DNA of 64,000 nt from assembly GCA_963760935.1 (NCBI GenBank), contig CAVXFB010000003.1, forward strand, positions 1,334,891 through 1,398,890. Direction: 5' to 3'. The position numbers were made by a program, and so were the translations under genes. Position 1 is the first letter of the stretch, and each line of letters opens with the position of its first letter. The notes below the pieces were generated by a model. The model ran no database searches, had not been told where the DNA came from, and saw nothing but the letters and a program-made list of their open reading frames with translations. Positions 43,926-54,710 of this stretch are shown piece by piece. The DNA is from CAVXFB01 sp963760935. Its GTDB lineage: Bacteria; Planctomycetota; Planctomycetia; Pirellulales; Thermoguttaceae.

Positions 43926-45161
43926 TCAATCCCTCTCCGGCGACGGGAACAACTGCTGCATTAGGCCCTTCTTGTGCGTCTTGAGAGCGGCGAGCTTGTC
44001 GGCTTCGGCGGCGATCCGGGCGTCGAGGGCGGAGAGGCAGTCGGCGATTCGCTGCTGCTCGGGCAAACCAGGGAGTGGGATCGGAATCGTGTCCAGCATT
44101 GACCGATTCAGTTTTGGCTGTGCCATCCCCGTGATGAAATCCCCTAGAGCGGTTGCGTTTAAATAGACCTCCACGATTTTCTGTGTCGCTGAGTCGTCGA
44201 AGCGGAGAACGTGCGCGTGATTGTTTACCCACGTCTTGCCCGAGATCGCGAAGGCAATTGGATAGGTGCGAGCTACGAGATTTGCGCCGTCCTCTGACAC
44301 GCAAAGCAGGTCTTCGTCAAAAATATGATCGTTGACGTAGTCCACGATGCCCGAAGCGCCGTAGTAAGGAACGTCGCCCTTAGTCCGATCTTTCTCAGTA
44401 ATCGGAATCCGCCTATTGTCGAGATTTTCAGCGACGCGCGATAGCGGCTTTATCTCCCACTCTGACGCATCGCGGAATTCGGGGAAGCGGAGGCGGGGAA
44501 TGGTTTCGCCTTCGCGGGGGAAAAGCTGCTGCATCAGGCCTTTCTTATGAGCCTTCAGCGCCTCCACTCTTCGCCCCTGCGACACAATCACCTCGTCCAG
44601 CGACGTCAGGCAGTCGGCGATCTTGTGTTGCTCAAAAAATGCCGATGGACCGCTCGGCATAGGCACGGGCAACGCCATCAAATCGTCGTCACTGACGTTC
44701 AGCGATCCGTGCGCGCGAGCGCCAATCGTGAGAAACTTACGAAGCCATCTCCCATGAAGATTGCCCGCGAAAAGAAAGTCGAGATAGACAGGATCGACTT
44801 TGCGATCATCGACACGGAAGCATGTGAAGATGCTGTTGGGTACGGCGGCCTTCGCGTCATCGAGATATCGCGCAATGTAGCCTTCGGGAAAAGCCTTCGT
44901 CGCGCTTTTATTATAGGCGAAATCGTTCTTCTGCAGGCAAATGTAGTTCTTCAGCGAGTTACCGGCGATGGTACGACCGAATTTCTCTGTCTGGCTGACC
45001 AAGCCTACGCCCGATGTGACGGTGTAGGGTGTGCAAGGCGTTGTCCCCACGCGGTCGGGCACCACATCGGCAAGGTCCCTCAGCGGAATTACCTTCCACG
45101 CCGCCCGGAACTCCGGAAACCGCAATCTCGGCGTCAGCGTTGGTGTGTCATCCTTGCCCAT
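43926..45161 (-). CDS. hsdS: Type I restriction system specificity subunit HsdS
   Basis: The ATG at 45161 follows GAGGAG (in the end of hsdR); a GTG one codon earlier is also possible. Two target-recognition domains each start with RLRFPEFR (residues about 13 and 227) and each ends with an ALK-x-HKKGLMQQLFP helix (near 206 and 394). This twofold repeat is the usual HsdS architecture, with each half reading one part of a bipartite DNA site. The frame is intact. The recognition sequence cannot be deduced from the protein alone. Confidence 0.92.
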   Translation of the reverse strand: MGKDDTPTLTPRLRFPEFRAAWKVIPLRDLADVVPDRVGTTPCTPYTVTSGVGLVSQTEKFGRTIAGNSLKNYICLQKNDFAYNKSATKAFPEGYIARYLDDAKAAVPNSIFTCFRVDDRKVDPVYLDFLFAGNLHGRWLRKFLTIGARAHGSLNVSDDDLMALPVPMPSGPSAFFEQHKIADCLTSLDEVIVSQGRRVEALKAHKKGLMQQLFPREGETIPRLRFPEFRDASEWEIKPLSRVAENLDNRRIPITEKDRTKGDVPYYGASGIVDYVNDHIFDEDLLCVSEDGANLVARTYPIAFAISGKTWVNNHAHVLRFDDSATQKIVEVYLNATALGDFITGMAQPKLNRSMLDTIPIPLPGLPEQQRIADCLSALDARIAAEADKLAALKTHKKGLMQQLFPSPERD

Positions 45162-45164
45162 CAC

Positions 45165-48100
45165 TTACTCCTCGTACGCCTTGAGTCCGGAGATTTCGCG
45201 GCCGCCGGCGCGTTTCTTCAGGAGCGGGACGAGGTCGGCCATCAGGGCCAGTTCCTTTTCCGTGCGGGCACGCCAGCCAAGGTCGAGCGGGGAGAGCAGT
45301 TCGGTGAGCTGTTCGCCGTCGAAGATCATGCGGCTGAGGATGTTGTCGACGAAAGTTTGCAGCGACTCGGTCGGTAGGCCGTGCTTTTGGGCCTTTTCCG
45401 TAAGCTCGGCGGCGTGCTTCTCGTCCTTGAACCGCTGGTAGCCGGCGCGAATGGCAGCCTCGTCGAGGCCCTCGCCCGCCTTGAGGCCGCGGACGTATTC
45501 GGTGATTGTGTCCCGTTCGTCGATGAACTTGGAATCGGCGGCGATCAGCCCGATGAGTTGTTCGCGGCTCATCGTCGCCTTACCGGCCGGCTTGGCCTGG
45601 AAGTCGGTGATGAGCTTCATGATATAGTCGTAGTCGATCATCGCGCTGGCGAATAGGACGAACTCGAAGTCGAGCTGATCGACGGCGGGATCGGTCTTCG
45701 CGCCGGGCTTTTCGCGCTGTTCACGGAACCGCTGGGCCGTTTCGAGGTACTGGCCGCGGAAGGCGCTCAGGTCGTCTTTGGGCAGGATGGTCTGGATCGT
45801 CTGTTCCTGCTCAGGCGTGAGGTCGGTGTATTGGTCGAGTTGGGTCTGAAGACGCTGCACTTCCTTGAAGTGCTTAATGAAGGCGGCGCGGGCGTCATCC
45901 CCCATGAGATTGGCGACGTCTTCTGGCTTGCCGGTGAGGCCCTGCGACTGCATAAAGCTGTCGAGCGCGGTCCTGGCGTCTTTGAGCTTGTCGATGACGA
46001 CCGGAGCCTTGTCGACGAGCCAGATTTTGCGGGCCTGTTCGACTTTCACGCCGGAGAAGAGGGCGATGGCGTCGTCGACGGCCTTCTGCTGCCCACGGAA
46101 GTCGAGGATATTGCCGTAGGGCTTGGTGTCGTTCAGCACGCGGTTGGTCCGGCTAAAGGCCTGGATCAACGTGTGGTGCTTGAGGTTCTTATCGACGTAG
46201 AGTGTGTTGAGGTATTTGGAATCAAAGCCGGTGAGAAGCATATCAACGACGATGGTGAGGTCGAGCTTTTCGCGGCCCTTCTTCGGCAGGTCGGCGTTGG
46301 GGAACTGCTGGTCCTTGATGCGTTTCTGGACGTCCTGGTAGTAGAGGTCGAACTCTTCGATGCGGTGGTTGGTGCCGAAACGAACGTTGTAATCGGCGAT
46401 GATAGTTTCAAGTGCCTTCTTCTTGCCCTCCGGGTCGTGCTTGTTGTCTTCGGCTTCCTGGACCAGGTCATCCTGCAATTGCTTCACGTCGGCGGCATTC
46501 TTGAGACTCTGCGCATCGCCCTCCTTTGCGAGCAGTTGCGCCGGCGGTGAGAAAACGGCGGCGATGTTAAGCGGGACGAACTCCGGGTCGGCCTGTTGTT
46601 TCTCGGCTAACGCGTCCTTGAAGAGGCCGTAGTACTCGATTGCATCGTCGATCGACGCCGTGGCGAGGAGGGCGTTGAACTTGCGTCCGCCGGTGGCGGC
46701 GTCGTGCTTGGCGAGGATGGCATCGACGATGGCGCGTTTGGCGAGCGTCTCGCCCGGTTTGGCCTCCGCACCGTCGGGTTTGTAGTAGTCGACGTGGAAG
46801 CGCAGGACGTTGCGGTCTTCGATGGCGTGGGTGATGGTGTAGGCGTGCAGCTCCTTCTGGAAGAGGTCCTGCGTGGTTTTAAGCGTTTGGACATCGCCTT
46901 CGATGCGCTTGTAGCTGGCGTTCTCTTCGAAGATGGGCGTGCCGGTGAAACCGAAGAGTTGGGCCTTGGGGAAAAACTCTTTGATGGTCTGGTGATTGTC
47001 GCCGAATTGCGAGCGGTGGCACTCGTCGAAGATAAAGACCATTCGCTTGTCGCGGAGCGGTTCGAGAAGGTCCGTATAGGTTGCCAGGCCCTTCTTTTCC
47101 CGGCCTTTGTTTCTCTTACTGTTCTCGTCGAGCCCAAGCCCAGCTTCTGGATGGTGCAGACGATGACCTTGTCGGCCTTTTCGTCGGAAAGCATACGGTC
47201 GACGAGGGCTCGGGTGTTGGTATTCTCTTCGACGCAGCCTTCCTGGAAGCGGTTGAACTCTTCGCGGGTCTGGCGGTCGAGGTCTTTGCGGTCGACGACG
47301 AAGATGCACTTGTCAACGGTGTCGTTGGCTTTGAGCAGCGTGGAGGCCTTGAAGCTGGTCAGCGTTTTGCCGCTGCCGGTGGTGTGCCAGATGTAGCCGT
47401 TGCCGCGATTGTCTTCGATGCACCCGACGATGTGCTTGACGGCGTAGATCTGGTACGGCCGCATCATCAGCAATTTTTGCTCGCTGGCGACGAGGACCAT
47501 GTACCGGCTGATCGTCTGGCCGAGCAGGCACTTGGCCAGGAAGGCTTCGACGAAGGCGTCGAGACCCCTGACCTTGGAGTTGTCGAGCCGGGCATGCTCG
47601 TAGATGGGCAGAAAACGCTCATCGGCGTTGAAGGCGAAGTGGCGAGCGTTGTTGTTAGCGAAATAGTAGGTGCTGTCGCGGTTGGTGACGATGAAGAGTT
47701 GCACGAAGCAAAGGATCGTGCGCGTGTAGCCGTTGCCGGGGTCGTTCTTGTATTCGACGATCTGCTCGATGGCGCGGCGGGGGTTGATGCCGAGGGTTTT
47801 GAGTTCGATCTGGACGGCGGGGATGCCGTTGATGAGCAGGATGACGTCGTAACGGTGGTGGCTGTTGTCGGTGTTGATGCGGAGCTGGCTGACGACCTCA
47901 AAGGTGTTTTTGCACCAGTCGTCGATATTGACGAGCGTGTAGTTGAGCGGGGTGCCGTCGTCGCGGGTGAAGCTGCTCCGGTTGCGGAGCGTTTGGGCGG
48001 CGGTGAAGACGTCTGGGGTGACGATGTCATCGAGCAGGCGTTGGAATTCGCCACTCGTTAGGTGGACGTGGTTGAGCGTTTCGAACTTCTCGCGGAAATT

Positions 48101-48202
48101 CTTCTCGAGCGCGGCGCGATCCCGGATATCCGCACGGTATTCGTACTTCAAGCCTCGAAGTGTCTCGATGAGATGATCTTCAAGTTGGCGTTCTGGAGTC
48201 AT
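45165..48202 (-). CDS. hsdR: Type I restriction system translocase/endonuclease HsdR, one frameshift
   Basis: The N-terminal part starts MTPERQLEDHLIETLRGLKY and contains the nuclease core YDVILLINGIPAVQIELKTL (D...E-x-K). The motor has Walker A IWHTTGSGKTLTSFKAS, DECHRSQFGDNHQTIKEFFP (motif II, D-E-C-H), FGFTGTPIF (motif III) and LIQAFSRTNRVL (motif VI). Between QKLGLG and LDENSKRNKGREKKGLATY one base is missing (near 47131-47135), splitting the gene into two frames. With it restored the protein has 1012 residues, normal for HsdR. It is the first large gene of the operon, ending just before hsdS. Confidence 0.88.
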
Positions 48203-48242
48203 ATTTGCGGCTCGATATCTTTAGGCGATATTCCACGTTCCC

Positions 48243-48443
48243 CTATCTCGGCTTGGCCGGCCTCGCAACCTGTTTGAGGAACTTCTCCAAGTCAGATCGC
48301 TTGAACAAGCGATAGGCGTTTGCGGGATTGCGGTGCATGGGAATGTCGCCGCGTTCCGCCCATTTGCGGAGCGTATTCTGAGCGACGCCGAGAATCTCAG
48401 CCGCTTCGGCTGTCAGGACGTAGTCGGTCAGTTTTGTCGTCAT
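48243..48443 (-). CDS. Small excisionase/MerR-type HTH protein
   Basis: The 66-residue protein (MTTKLTDYVLTAEAAEILGV) is a single winged helix: LTAEAAEILGVAQNTLRKWA is the HTH and RNPANAYRLFKRSDLEKFLK the wing and C-terminal helix. It resembles the AlpA/excisionase DNA-binding family. It lies 40 bp upstream of hsdR on the same strand and is likely the first gene of the operon, possibly its regulator. Similar small HTH genes are common at the front of type I operons. Confidence 0.85.
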   Translation of the reverse strand: MTTKLTDYVLTAEAAEILGVAQNTLRKWAERGDIPMHRNPANAYRLFKRSDLEKFLKQVARPAKPR

Positions 48444-49035
48444 TTCGATACCCTTATACGGACGGCTGAAAGTTTATCAAAGTCTGCAAGATTGCGACAG
48501 CCCCCTGAAGTAACGAAAACCTTTGCAATCGCTTGAGCTTTGCGTAGACCCGAGGTGACTGTCTGTCACTGACGTCGCGATGGTCGCGACACCGACGAGA
48601 ATCTCCCGCGACAGAGGCGACATCAGAGTCCGGCTTACGACATAACCCCGCAGTCGCCGGATCAAATCCCGTCCCCGCCACTTGAAATTCCGGTATCGAA
48701 AAACGAGATACTTGCGGGTTAACGACTAAGGCCGAGGCGAATCGCCCCGGCCTTTCGCGTTGGAACGTAAGTTTCCGCAATAAGTTGCGTCGAGTGGTCT
48801 CTATCGGCCTTTGTCTCACGCTGGCGAGCAGAGACATTGTCGTGTGGCCCAAGGCGGCCCGAAATCGACCCGTCGGCCGCCAAAGTCTCGGTGTCTCTCT
48901 TCTGGCGGCCGTTTCGGGTTATCGGGGAGATTCGGTTCGGTATAGCGAGCCGAAATGTCATGGTTGGGATCGGTGAGCGGAGCCGAACCCTAGCGCATCG
49001 CTGCGGCGCAGTTTCACGTCGGCGGTCCGCACGGC
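48444..49035 (+). other. Gap between the type I operon and the giant kinase
   Basis: No gene is supported. The stretch includes a tRNA-Met-like 3' fragment (48635-48680), the probable edge of the restriction island. The rest shows nothing I can name. Confidence 0.4.
48635..48680 (+). tRNA. Degenerate tRNA-Met(CAT)-like 3' fragment
   Basis: ACATAACCCCGCAGTCGCCG is followed by ATCAAATCCCG and TCCCCGCCA, matching the anticodon-to-acceptor part of elongator tRNA-Met with several mismatches. The 5' half is missing and the anticodon stem does not pair, so this is a weak call. Confidence 0.35.
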
Positions 49036-52000
49036 TTATTTCGCAGGATTGCCATTTGTTGTGGGCGGCATCTTGGTGGCGTCTGATGGCGTTTCCGGCT
49101 TTGGACTGGCTGCCGGCGTCAGTGGTTCTGATTTGGGCTCCATCTTCAAGAGTTCGTTATACGACAAGTTTGCCTTGCGTTCAGCCGTCGTCAGAACTCG
49201 TTTGCGACCGCCGGGCAGCGCGACCCAATGTTCCTGCTGATTAGCGTCCTGAACATACGTGCCCGGCGGGAAGGGCGGGTCGAACAATTCGGACGGAATG
49301 TCGACGTTGAATGCGTACTTGGTGACTTTGGCCTCCACTACGTTGAACAGAGCGCCTGTCGCGCTATTGATCCACATCGTCTTCCATCCGGAAGGCACCC
49401 AGCCGTGGACGGCGTCGTTCTGATACGACACAGTTACGCTTGTGCCCGTGCCGCCGGCGCCTTTGCCTCGAAAATGACGGTACCGACTTTCATGCTTCAC
49501 GATCACGTAGTCGCGGTCGCGGTCGAGCCAGAATGTGCGCCAATGCCCCGGATACTCAGTTTCCGGCGTCTCCCGCAGTTCGACGCAGCGATGCCCGTCA
49601 ATTACGGTTTCCTCGGGCACCAGCGTATAGGCATCCGAATCCAGGTCGCATAGTACGGGGTGAAGCGGGCGGCAAGCGAGAACTACTGCCAGGAAATTGA
49701 TATTCTCCAGGTCCGTGTACTGCCGCTGGTCGCTATAAATATTTCCGAGAGCAAACTCCTTTCGGGTCGGATTTCCCGGCGGCGAGTAGTTTCGATTCTC
49801 CCGACCGTTGAAGGCGGAGATGATCCTCTGCCACGGTTGCCCAGGGCCTTCGGTGCCGAAGTCGCTCGTGGCCGTGTCATAGTACATCTTCTTTTCACCG
49901 TCGAAGGCGAACCGCACGGGATCAACGTGGATGTCGGTGTTGTTAAAATGCTCCTCCATCTGGCCCTTTGGCGTCTGCTTCACATAGAGGGTCTTCGTTC
50001 TGTTCTCAGACCAAGTGACGTCACCTGATCGGAAGTAAGCCTGGCGGCGTTTCAATACGGCAACGATCTCGGCCTTGTCTTTCCGGGCCTTGAGTTCGGC
50101 CCCGGAGCCGCCGGCCGGCGGCTTAGATTTGGCATTGTCCTCACTTGTCGTCTTCTCGGTTGCCTTGACCGGCGTCCCATCACTGCCGGGCTTCGCGCGC
50201 TCCAGAACCAGCAATGTCACGCCGGATCCAGGCGTCGATTCGAACTCGTCCGGCCGCGGGCCGCCTTCACGAGAGGCGATCGTCAGCCGTTCGCCATCGA
50301 GTTTGTATATGCCGAGGAGTTCGTCCCCATTGCTGGCGCGGATCGCAATTCGTTTTGGCTCTTTTCTTTCCTCCAGAGCGAATCGCACCACTTCTTGGGA
50401 AGGCTTTTCGTTAGGTGCCTTCGTGACGATGACTAGCTGATTTTCACTTTCTTCCGACACTGTCACGTGGAAGAACACTTTAATCTCGGACGATTTACCA
50501 TCGTCGACGCGGCTCACAGGCTCCCAGTTGCCAGCAATTGCCTTTTCGTCCGCACCGGGCCGTTCCAGAGTGATCACAATGTCGGACGAGCTTGGCTCAA
50601 TCGCAAATTGGGTGGGACGCTGTTCTGTCTTCACCCAAGGCAGAATCCTTCTCAGGCATATTATCAATTGCTTACCATCATGTTTGTAGATGCCGTAGAC
50701 TAGCGGCGGCTCGTCGCTCTTGGCGGATACGAAGTGAGCAAGATCGATTGTCTTGGGCGTTGCTGTAGGATTTATTGTGTACCCAAGCCGCCCAATGACC
50801 TGTTCCTTCGAACTGAAGAACAGCAGCACCCCTTGTTGAAATAGGAGGCGATGAAGATCAGGCAGCAGCTTCTCAGACCCCGGATGCGAACCGTAGGAAA
50901 GAATTGCCCCCCAGTACGAGTCTGCGTCGGAACCTTTGTCGATACGCACAATGTTCCACTTGCCCTTAAGAACCTTCATTTCGGCCGCTGGACTAACGCC
51001 AGGAACAGCGGACGTTTCGTCGCCGATATAACCTGTTACCTCAAGGACAACTTTTGCCGGCATGGGAGCGTCGATATCCACCGTGATATGGCCAGTTCTT
51101 CGACCGACAAAGTTCGTCGTGTCCATCGTAACCACGATTTCTGCCGTGCTGCTGCGGGCTTCCACAAGCGCATCGGTTATTCTCGCCTTGAAACCTCCGT
51201 AGCCGTTGCTGTCGTCGACCGACTTGATGTGAATGTCGTCGGCAAAACCGTTTCCAACCACAAAGCGATACTCCGCCTTGGCACCCCGGGCCACCGTGCC
51301 GAAATCATGCGAGGTGGTCCTGAACAGCGACTTGGCCCAAGTCATCCTATCGAGGCCGCCGGGCCTTTGGACAGGTACGCTGACTGGCGCCGGCGCGGCG
51401 GTGGGCTGCACCAGCTTGTAGCGGAGTCGGATGCCACGCGGGTCATCGGTGAAGCCGACGACTTGCATCAGGCCGAGATCGCCCTTGCGGGTTTGGAAGG
51501 CAAAGGTTTCCCCTCGGGCCCGAGTCACGACGTAATTGAGGCCGCCGCCGAGCCTTTGGACAAGTACAGCAATCGGAATGTTCGCAAATCTCGTAGTCGG
51601 CTGGAGGCTGGCGATGGAGAACTTGCCCGGCTCAGCAGCGAGGGCCGACTGCAAATCCGCTAAGGTCGCATGATTCCAGGAATCGCTATCCCAGGATTCG
51701 CTCACGGCCACTATCTTCAAGCCTTGCGGCGCGATGGAAATTGCTGGGTGAGGCGCCTTGACCGAGTCGACAGTCAGGTCGACACTGTGTTGCGAGGCCC
51801 AATCGCCTCGCTGGGCCTCTGGCCACGGCTCGTATTCGTTCGGCACGTCGACCACTTTCCCGCCGGCGAAATCGAGCCCTCCGCCGCCCTTGCCTTCGCT
51901 TACGGCGTTGACCACGCGCTCGATCACCGGACCGAACTGGAGACGAGATTGCTTGGGCTGCCGTACTTGCCCGCTAGATCTTGGCTGGGCGTCCAACGTC

Positions 52001-54609
52001 ACGTCGATCTGATGATCGGCCTCCTTCGTCCCCGCCTGTCGCTCGGCCGGTTCTTTCCAAAATCGCCGAAGGCCCTCCGGAAGCGCCGCCTCGTAGCGGG
52101 CCATATCTGTCGCCGAAGCACGCACGTGCCAGTGATACCACGTGCCGGTGCGCCAGATTTCGATCTCGACGCTATTTTGTCCTGCCCAGGCGATCGGACC
52201 GGGCTTGGCAATTTGCACACCGTCGAACTTCAGGCCAAGGTTGAACCGGGCAATGCGCTGTTGCTGCGGCGTCAGCACATGATCCAGCTTCGACCGGAGG
52301 CGATTCCCGATCGTCTGTACCTCATCGGGAAACGGCTCGATTCGGCTAATCAGATGTCCGTCTTTCGTAAGGTGCTGGGTTGTATGCTTCGCTTCGGCGG
52401 CAAAGCACTCGCGGAACGCCGTTTGAAGGATCGCGTTGAACTGTTGAATCTTCTCCGGCGAAAGTTCCAATTGCTGGCGAGCGAAAGAGTCATTGAGCAC
52501 CGGTCCTTCCGCCCGCATTTCCCAGTTCACGGGCGGCGTGAGCGCATCGCCGACCTGGCCGACATCCTGAGCCTCTTTGGCGACCCCGCGCATAATAGTT
52601 GTGTCTGCCGGCCGCGCCATGTCGCCCGATGCGACGCGCGGCCGGGTTTCAACACGTCTTGCCGATTCGTAGTAGGCGACGATGCCCAGGAATGTCAGCG
52701 CCGCCAGCAGGCATAGGCTCGAAATGGCAATCGCCGCCTTCCCCGCGACGGACCGCCGCCCGACGATGGCAGTAAGTAGAGCAACGAGGATGACGGAGAA
52801 AATCGTCACGAGGAATTTCCATACATTCATGTACCTCTCGGCGGCCACGACCAGCAATAGCGCGATCGGCAGTCCGGAAATGCATAACACCAGAGCGGCG
52901 AATCCAATGGTTTTTTCTCTGCGGGACGCAGGCGCCGACATACGAACCCGTTTTCGGTCCTTATTTTCGCTGAACGCCGTCCGCACTTCTCGTTGGCTCA
53001 ACACCACCAGCGCCCAAATGCCGATGGGCAGACCGATCAAGTTGCCGGGCGAAATGATGATGGCGAGGATGCTGGCGGCGACGGCCAGTCCATACGCTTG
53101 CAGCCGCTTCATCTTCAGCGCGGCGAAAATCACCAGGCTATTGAAGACGAGCATCGCCAATATAACAGTTATGGCAAGCGGCATCGATCGGGCTGCTTGT
53201 GCAGCGGGAAGGGCCAACATGGTCAGTGGAACCGATAGAATCCAATTGAGGATACCAACGACAAGCAACCCGATTGCCGGGCCTTTAAGCTGGTCACGCG
53301 ACTCCTTAATAGCAGCCTCACTAGCAGGTGATGGGGAAGAGTAGCTGGCATTGGGGCCACTTGCGCGTTTCAACACGATCCAGACGCAGCCAATGACGAT
53401 CACGGTTGTCGCCAAGATGGCCGCGGCGATTCCTTCGGTTATCGAAATGCCTTGGAAAGCCAGTTTGACGAGGATCGCAGCCACCCCGCAGACAAGCAAC
53501 ACTATGAACGCCTTTCCTAAGCCCGGCCAAGAGACGATTTGCGGAATACCGCTCGGTCGTTCCTTCAGCGGGATACCGAGAAAAGTGCGCCATTCCCCAT
53601 GTCTGTTTGCTTCGTCCGCAGTTGCACCAAGGCCGCTCGGCGACGTTACGATGCTCTCCACCTGCGTCTTGATTTCGCTCGCCTGCTGGTATCGTCGCTC
53701 CGGCTCCTTTTCCAACGCGCGGAGCACTACTTCATCCAGCCGCACGTCGATCTGCACCTTTTTCGAGGGTGGGGAGAACCGACCAATCGGCAACTCGCCA
53801 GTTAGCATCTGGTAGAAGACCACGCCCAAAGAATAGATGTCGGCCCGATGGTCAACTTGTAGCGGATGCTCAATCTGTTCGGGGGCCATGTATTGCAGCG
53901 TGCCCATGATTTGACCGGCACCGGTCAGCGTCAGGTCTTTCGTTTCCTTGCCCACCAACTTCGCAATGCCAAAGTCGGCGATCTTTACTCGGCCCTCCTT
54001 ATCGAGCAACAGATTCTCCGGCTTGATGTCGCGATGGACCACGCCGTGATCATGGGCGTATTGCAGCGCCTCGCAGATTTGCGGCACGATGGCCAGGGCT
54101 TCTTCGGGCACAAGCTTGCCGGTGTCCAGCAGCCGCCGCAGGTTCACCCCGTCAACGAACTCCATGAGGAAGTAGTATAGGCCGTCGGTTTGGCCAAAAT
54201 CGTGGACCGCAACGACATGGGGATGGCTGAGCATGGCCATTGCCCGAGCCTCGCGCGCAAATCGCTCGGCAAAGGCCGGATCCTGACCGATCTTCGGCGC
54301 GAGGATTTTCAACGCGACTAGCCGGTCCAGCCGCTTTTGGCGGGCCTTGTAGACCACGCCCATGCCGCCCCGGCCAACCAGTTCCAGAATCTCCAAGTCG
54401 GGGAAATGGGGTGCCAACTCGGCGGGAGTGGGCGGCACGAACTGGGCATCGAAGGCACCGGTCGAGCCCGATTCTGACCCTGCTTGCGAAACGCTGTCCG
54501 TCTGTTGGGTCCCGAAAGCCGCCTTAATCGCGCAGTTAGGGCACAGACCCTCGGCCGCGTCGACGGGCACTTCGGCCCCGCATTTGGGACAGCGGGTGGA
54601 TTCGGCCAT
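49036..54609 (-). CDS. Giant membrane Ser/Thr protein kinase with DUF1573-like, TIGR03067-like and C-terminal extracytoplasmic domains
   Basis: The ATG at 54609 has GGAG 7 bases upstream; another ATG 15 bases earlier is possible. About 1857 residues. Order (numbered from the earlier ATG): zinc ribbon (RCPKCGAEVPVDAAEGLCPN), Hanks kinase 80-325 with GRGGMG, K106, HRDIKPEN (D199) and DFG 217-219, all catalytic residues present. A long block of membrane helices follows (about 365-660). Further on are a DUF1573-like domain near 1105-1210 (HDFGTVARGAKAEYRFVVGN; its usual Cys pair is lost), two TIGR03067-like domains from about 1213 and 1360 (LKGKWNIVRID; IAGNWEPVSRVDDGK), and a LolA-like C-terminal domain from about 1510. 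The kinase is cytoplasmic and the rest largely outside. Its ECF sigma factor gene is directly upstream, a frequent planctomycete pairing. Confidence 0.85.
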   Translation of the reverse strand: MAESTRCPKCGAEVPVDAAEGLCPNCAIKAAFGTQQTDSVSQAGSESGSTGAFDAQFVPPTPAELAPHFPDLEILELVGRGGMGVVYKARQKRLDRLVALKILAPKIGQDPAFAERFAREARAMAMLSHPHVVAVHDFGQTDGLYYFLMEFVDGVNLRRLLDTGKLVPEEALAIVPQICEALQYAHDHGVVHRDIKPENLLLDKEGRVKIADFGIAKLVGKETKDLTLTGAGQIMGTLQYMAPEQIEHPLQVDHRADIYSLGVVFYQMLTGELPIGRFSPPSKKVQIDVRLDEVVLRALEKEPERRYQQASEIKTQVESIVTSPSGLGATADEANRHGEWRTFLGIPLKERPSGIPQIVSWPGLGKAFIVLLVCGVAAILVKLAFQGISITEGIAAAILATTVIVIGCVWIVLKRASGPNASYSSPSPASEAAIKESRDQLKGPAIGLLVVGILNWILSVPLTMLALPAAQAARSMPLAITVILAMLVFNSLVIFAALKMKRLQAYGLAVAASILAIIISPGNLIGLPIGIWALVVLSQREVRTAFSENKDRKRVRMSAPASRREKTIGFAALVLCISGLPIALLLVVAAERYMNVWKFLVTIFSVILVALLTAIVGRRSVAGKAAIAISSLCLLAALTFLGIVAYYESARRVETRPRVASGDMARPADTTIMRGVAKEAQDVGQVGDALTPPVNWEMRAEGPVLNDSFARQQLELSPEKIQQFNAILQTAFRECFAAEAKHTTQHLTKDGHLISRIEPFPDEVQTIGNRLRSKLDHVLTPQQQRIARFNLGLKFDGVQIAKPGPIAWAGQNSVEIEIWRTGTWYHWHVRASATDMARYEAALPEGLRRFWKEPAERQAGTKEADHQIDVTLDAQPRSSGQVRQPKQSRLQFGPVIERVVNAVSEGKGGGGLDFAGGKVVDVPNEYEPWPEAQRGDWASQHSVDLTVDSVKAPHPAISIAPQGLKIVAVSESWDSDSWNHATLADLQSALAAEPGKFSIASLQPTTRFANIPIAVLVQRLGGGLNYVVTRARGETFAFQTRKGDLGLMQVVGFTDDPRGIRLRYKLVQPTAAPAPVSVPVQRPGGLDRMTWAKSLFRTTSHDFGTVARGAKAEYRFVVGNGFADDIHIKSVDDSNGYGGFKARITDALVEARSSTAEIVVTMDTTNFVGRRTGHITVDIDAPMPAKVVLEVTGYIGDETSAVPGVSPAAEMKVLKGKWNIVRIDKGSDADSYWGAILSYGSHPGSEKLLPDLHRLLFQQGVLLFFSSKEQVIGRLGYTINPTATPKTIDLAHFVSAKSDEPPLVYGIYKHDGKQLIICLRRILPWVKTEQRPTQFAIEPSSSDIVITLERPGADEKAIAGNWEPVSRVDDGKSSEIKVFFHVTVSEESENQLVIVTKAPNEKPSQEVVRFALEERKEPKRIAIRASNGDELLGIYKLDGERLTIASREGGPRPDEFESTPGSGVTLLVLERAKPGSDGTPVKATEKTTSEDNAKSKPPAGGSGAELKARKDKAEIVAVLKRRQAYFRSGDVTWSENRTKTLYVKQTPKGQMEEHFNNTDIHVDPVRFAFDGEKKMYYDTATSDFGTEGPGQPWQRIISAFNGRENRNYSPPGNPTRKEFALGNIYSDQRQYTDLENINFLAVVLACRPLHPVLCDLDSDAYTLVPEETVIDGHRCVELRETPETEYPGHWRTFWLDRDRDYVIVKHESRYRHFRGKGAGGTGTSVTVSYQNDAVHGWVPSGWKTMWINSATGALFNVVEAKVTKYAFNVDIPSELFDPPFPPGTYVQDANQQEHWVALPGGRKRVLTTAERKANLSYNELLKMEPKSEPLTPAASPKPETPSDATKMPPTTNGNPAK

Positions 54610-54710
54610 TTGGGGCTCCGCCATTTATGGGTTGTGGTCTGCCGAGGGCGTAACTCGCTCGTCTACCACTACCTGAGCCAAAAAATCGAAAAGGTTACAG
54701 GGAGCCCGCA

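Noticed and set aside
46704..48061. Plus-strand frames over hsdR
   Set aside because: Shadows; the minus strand carries helicase motifs.
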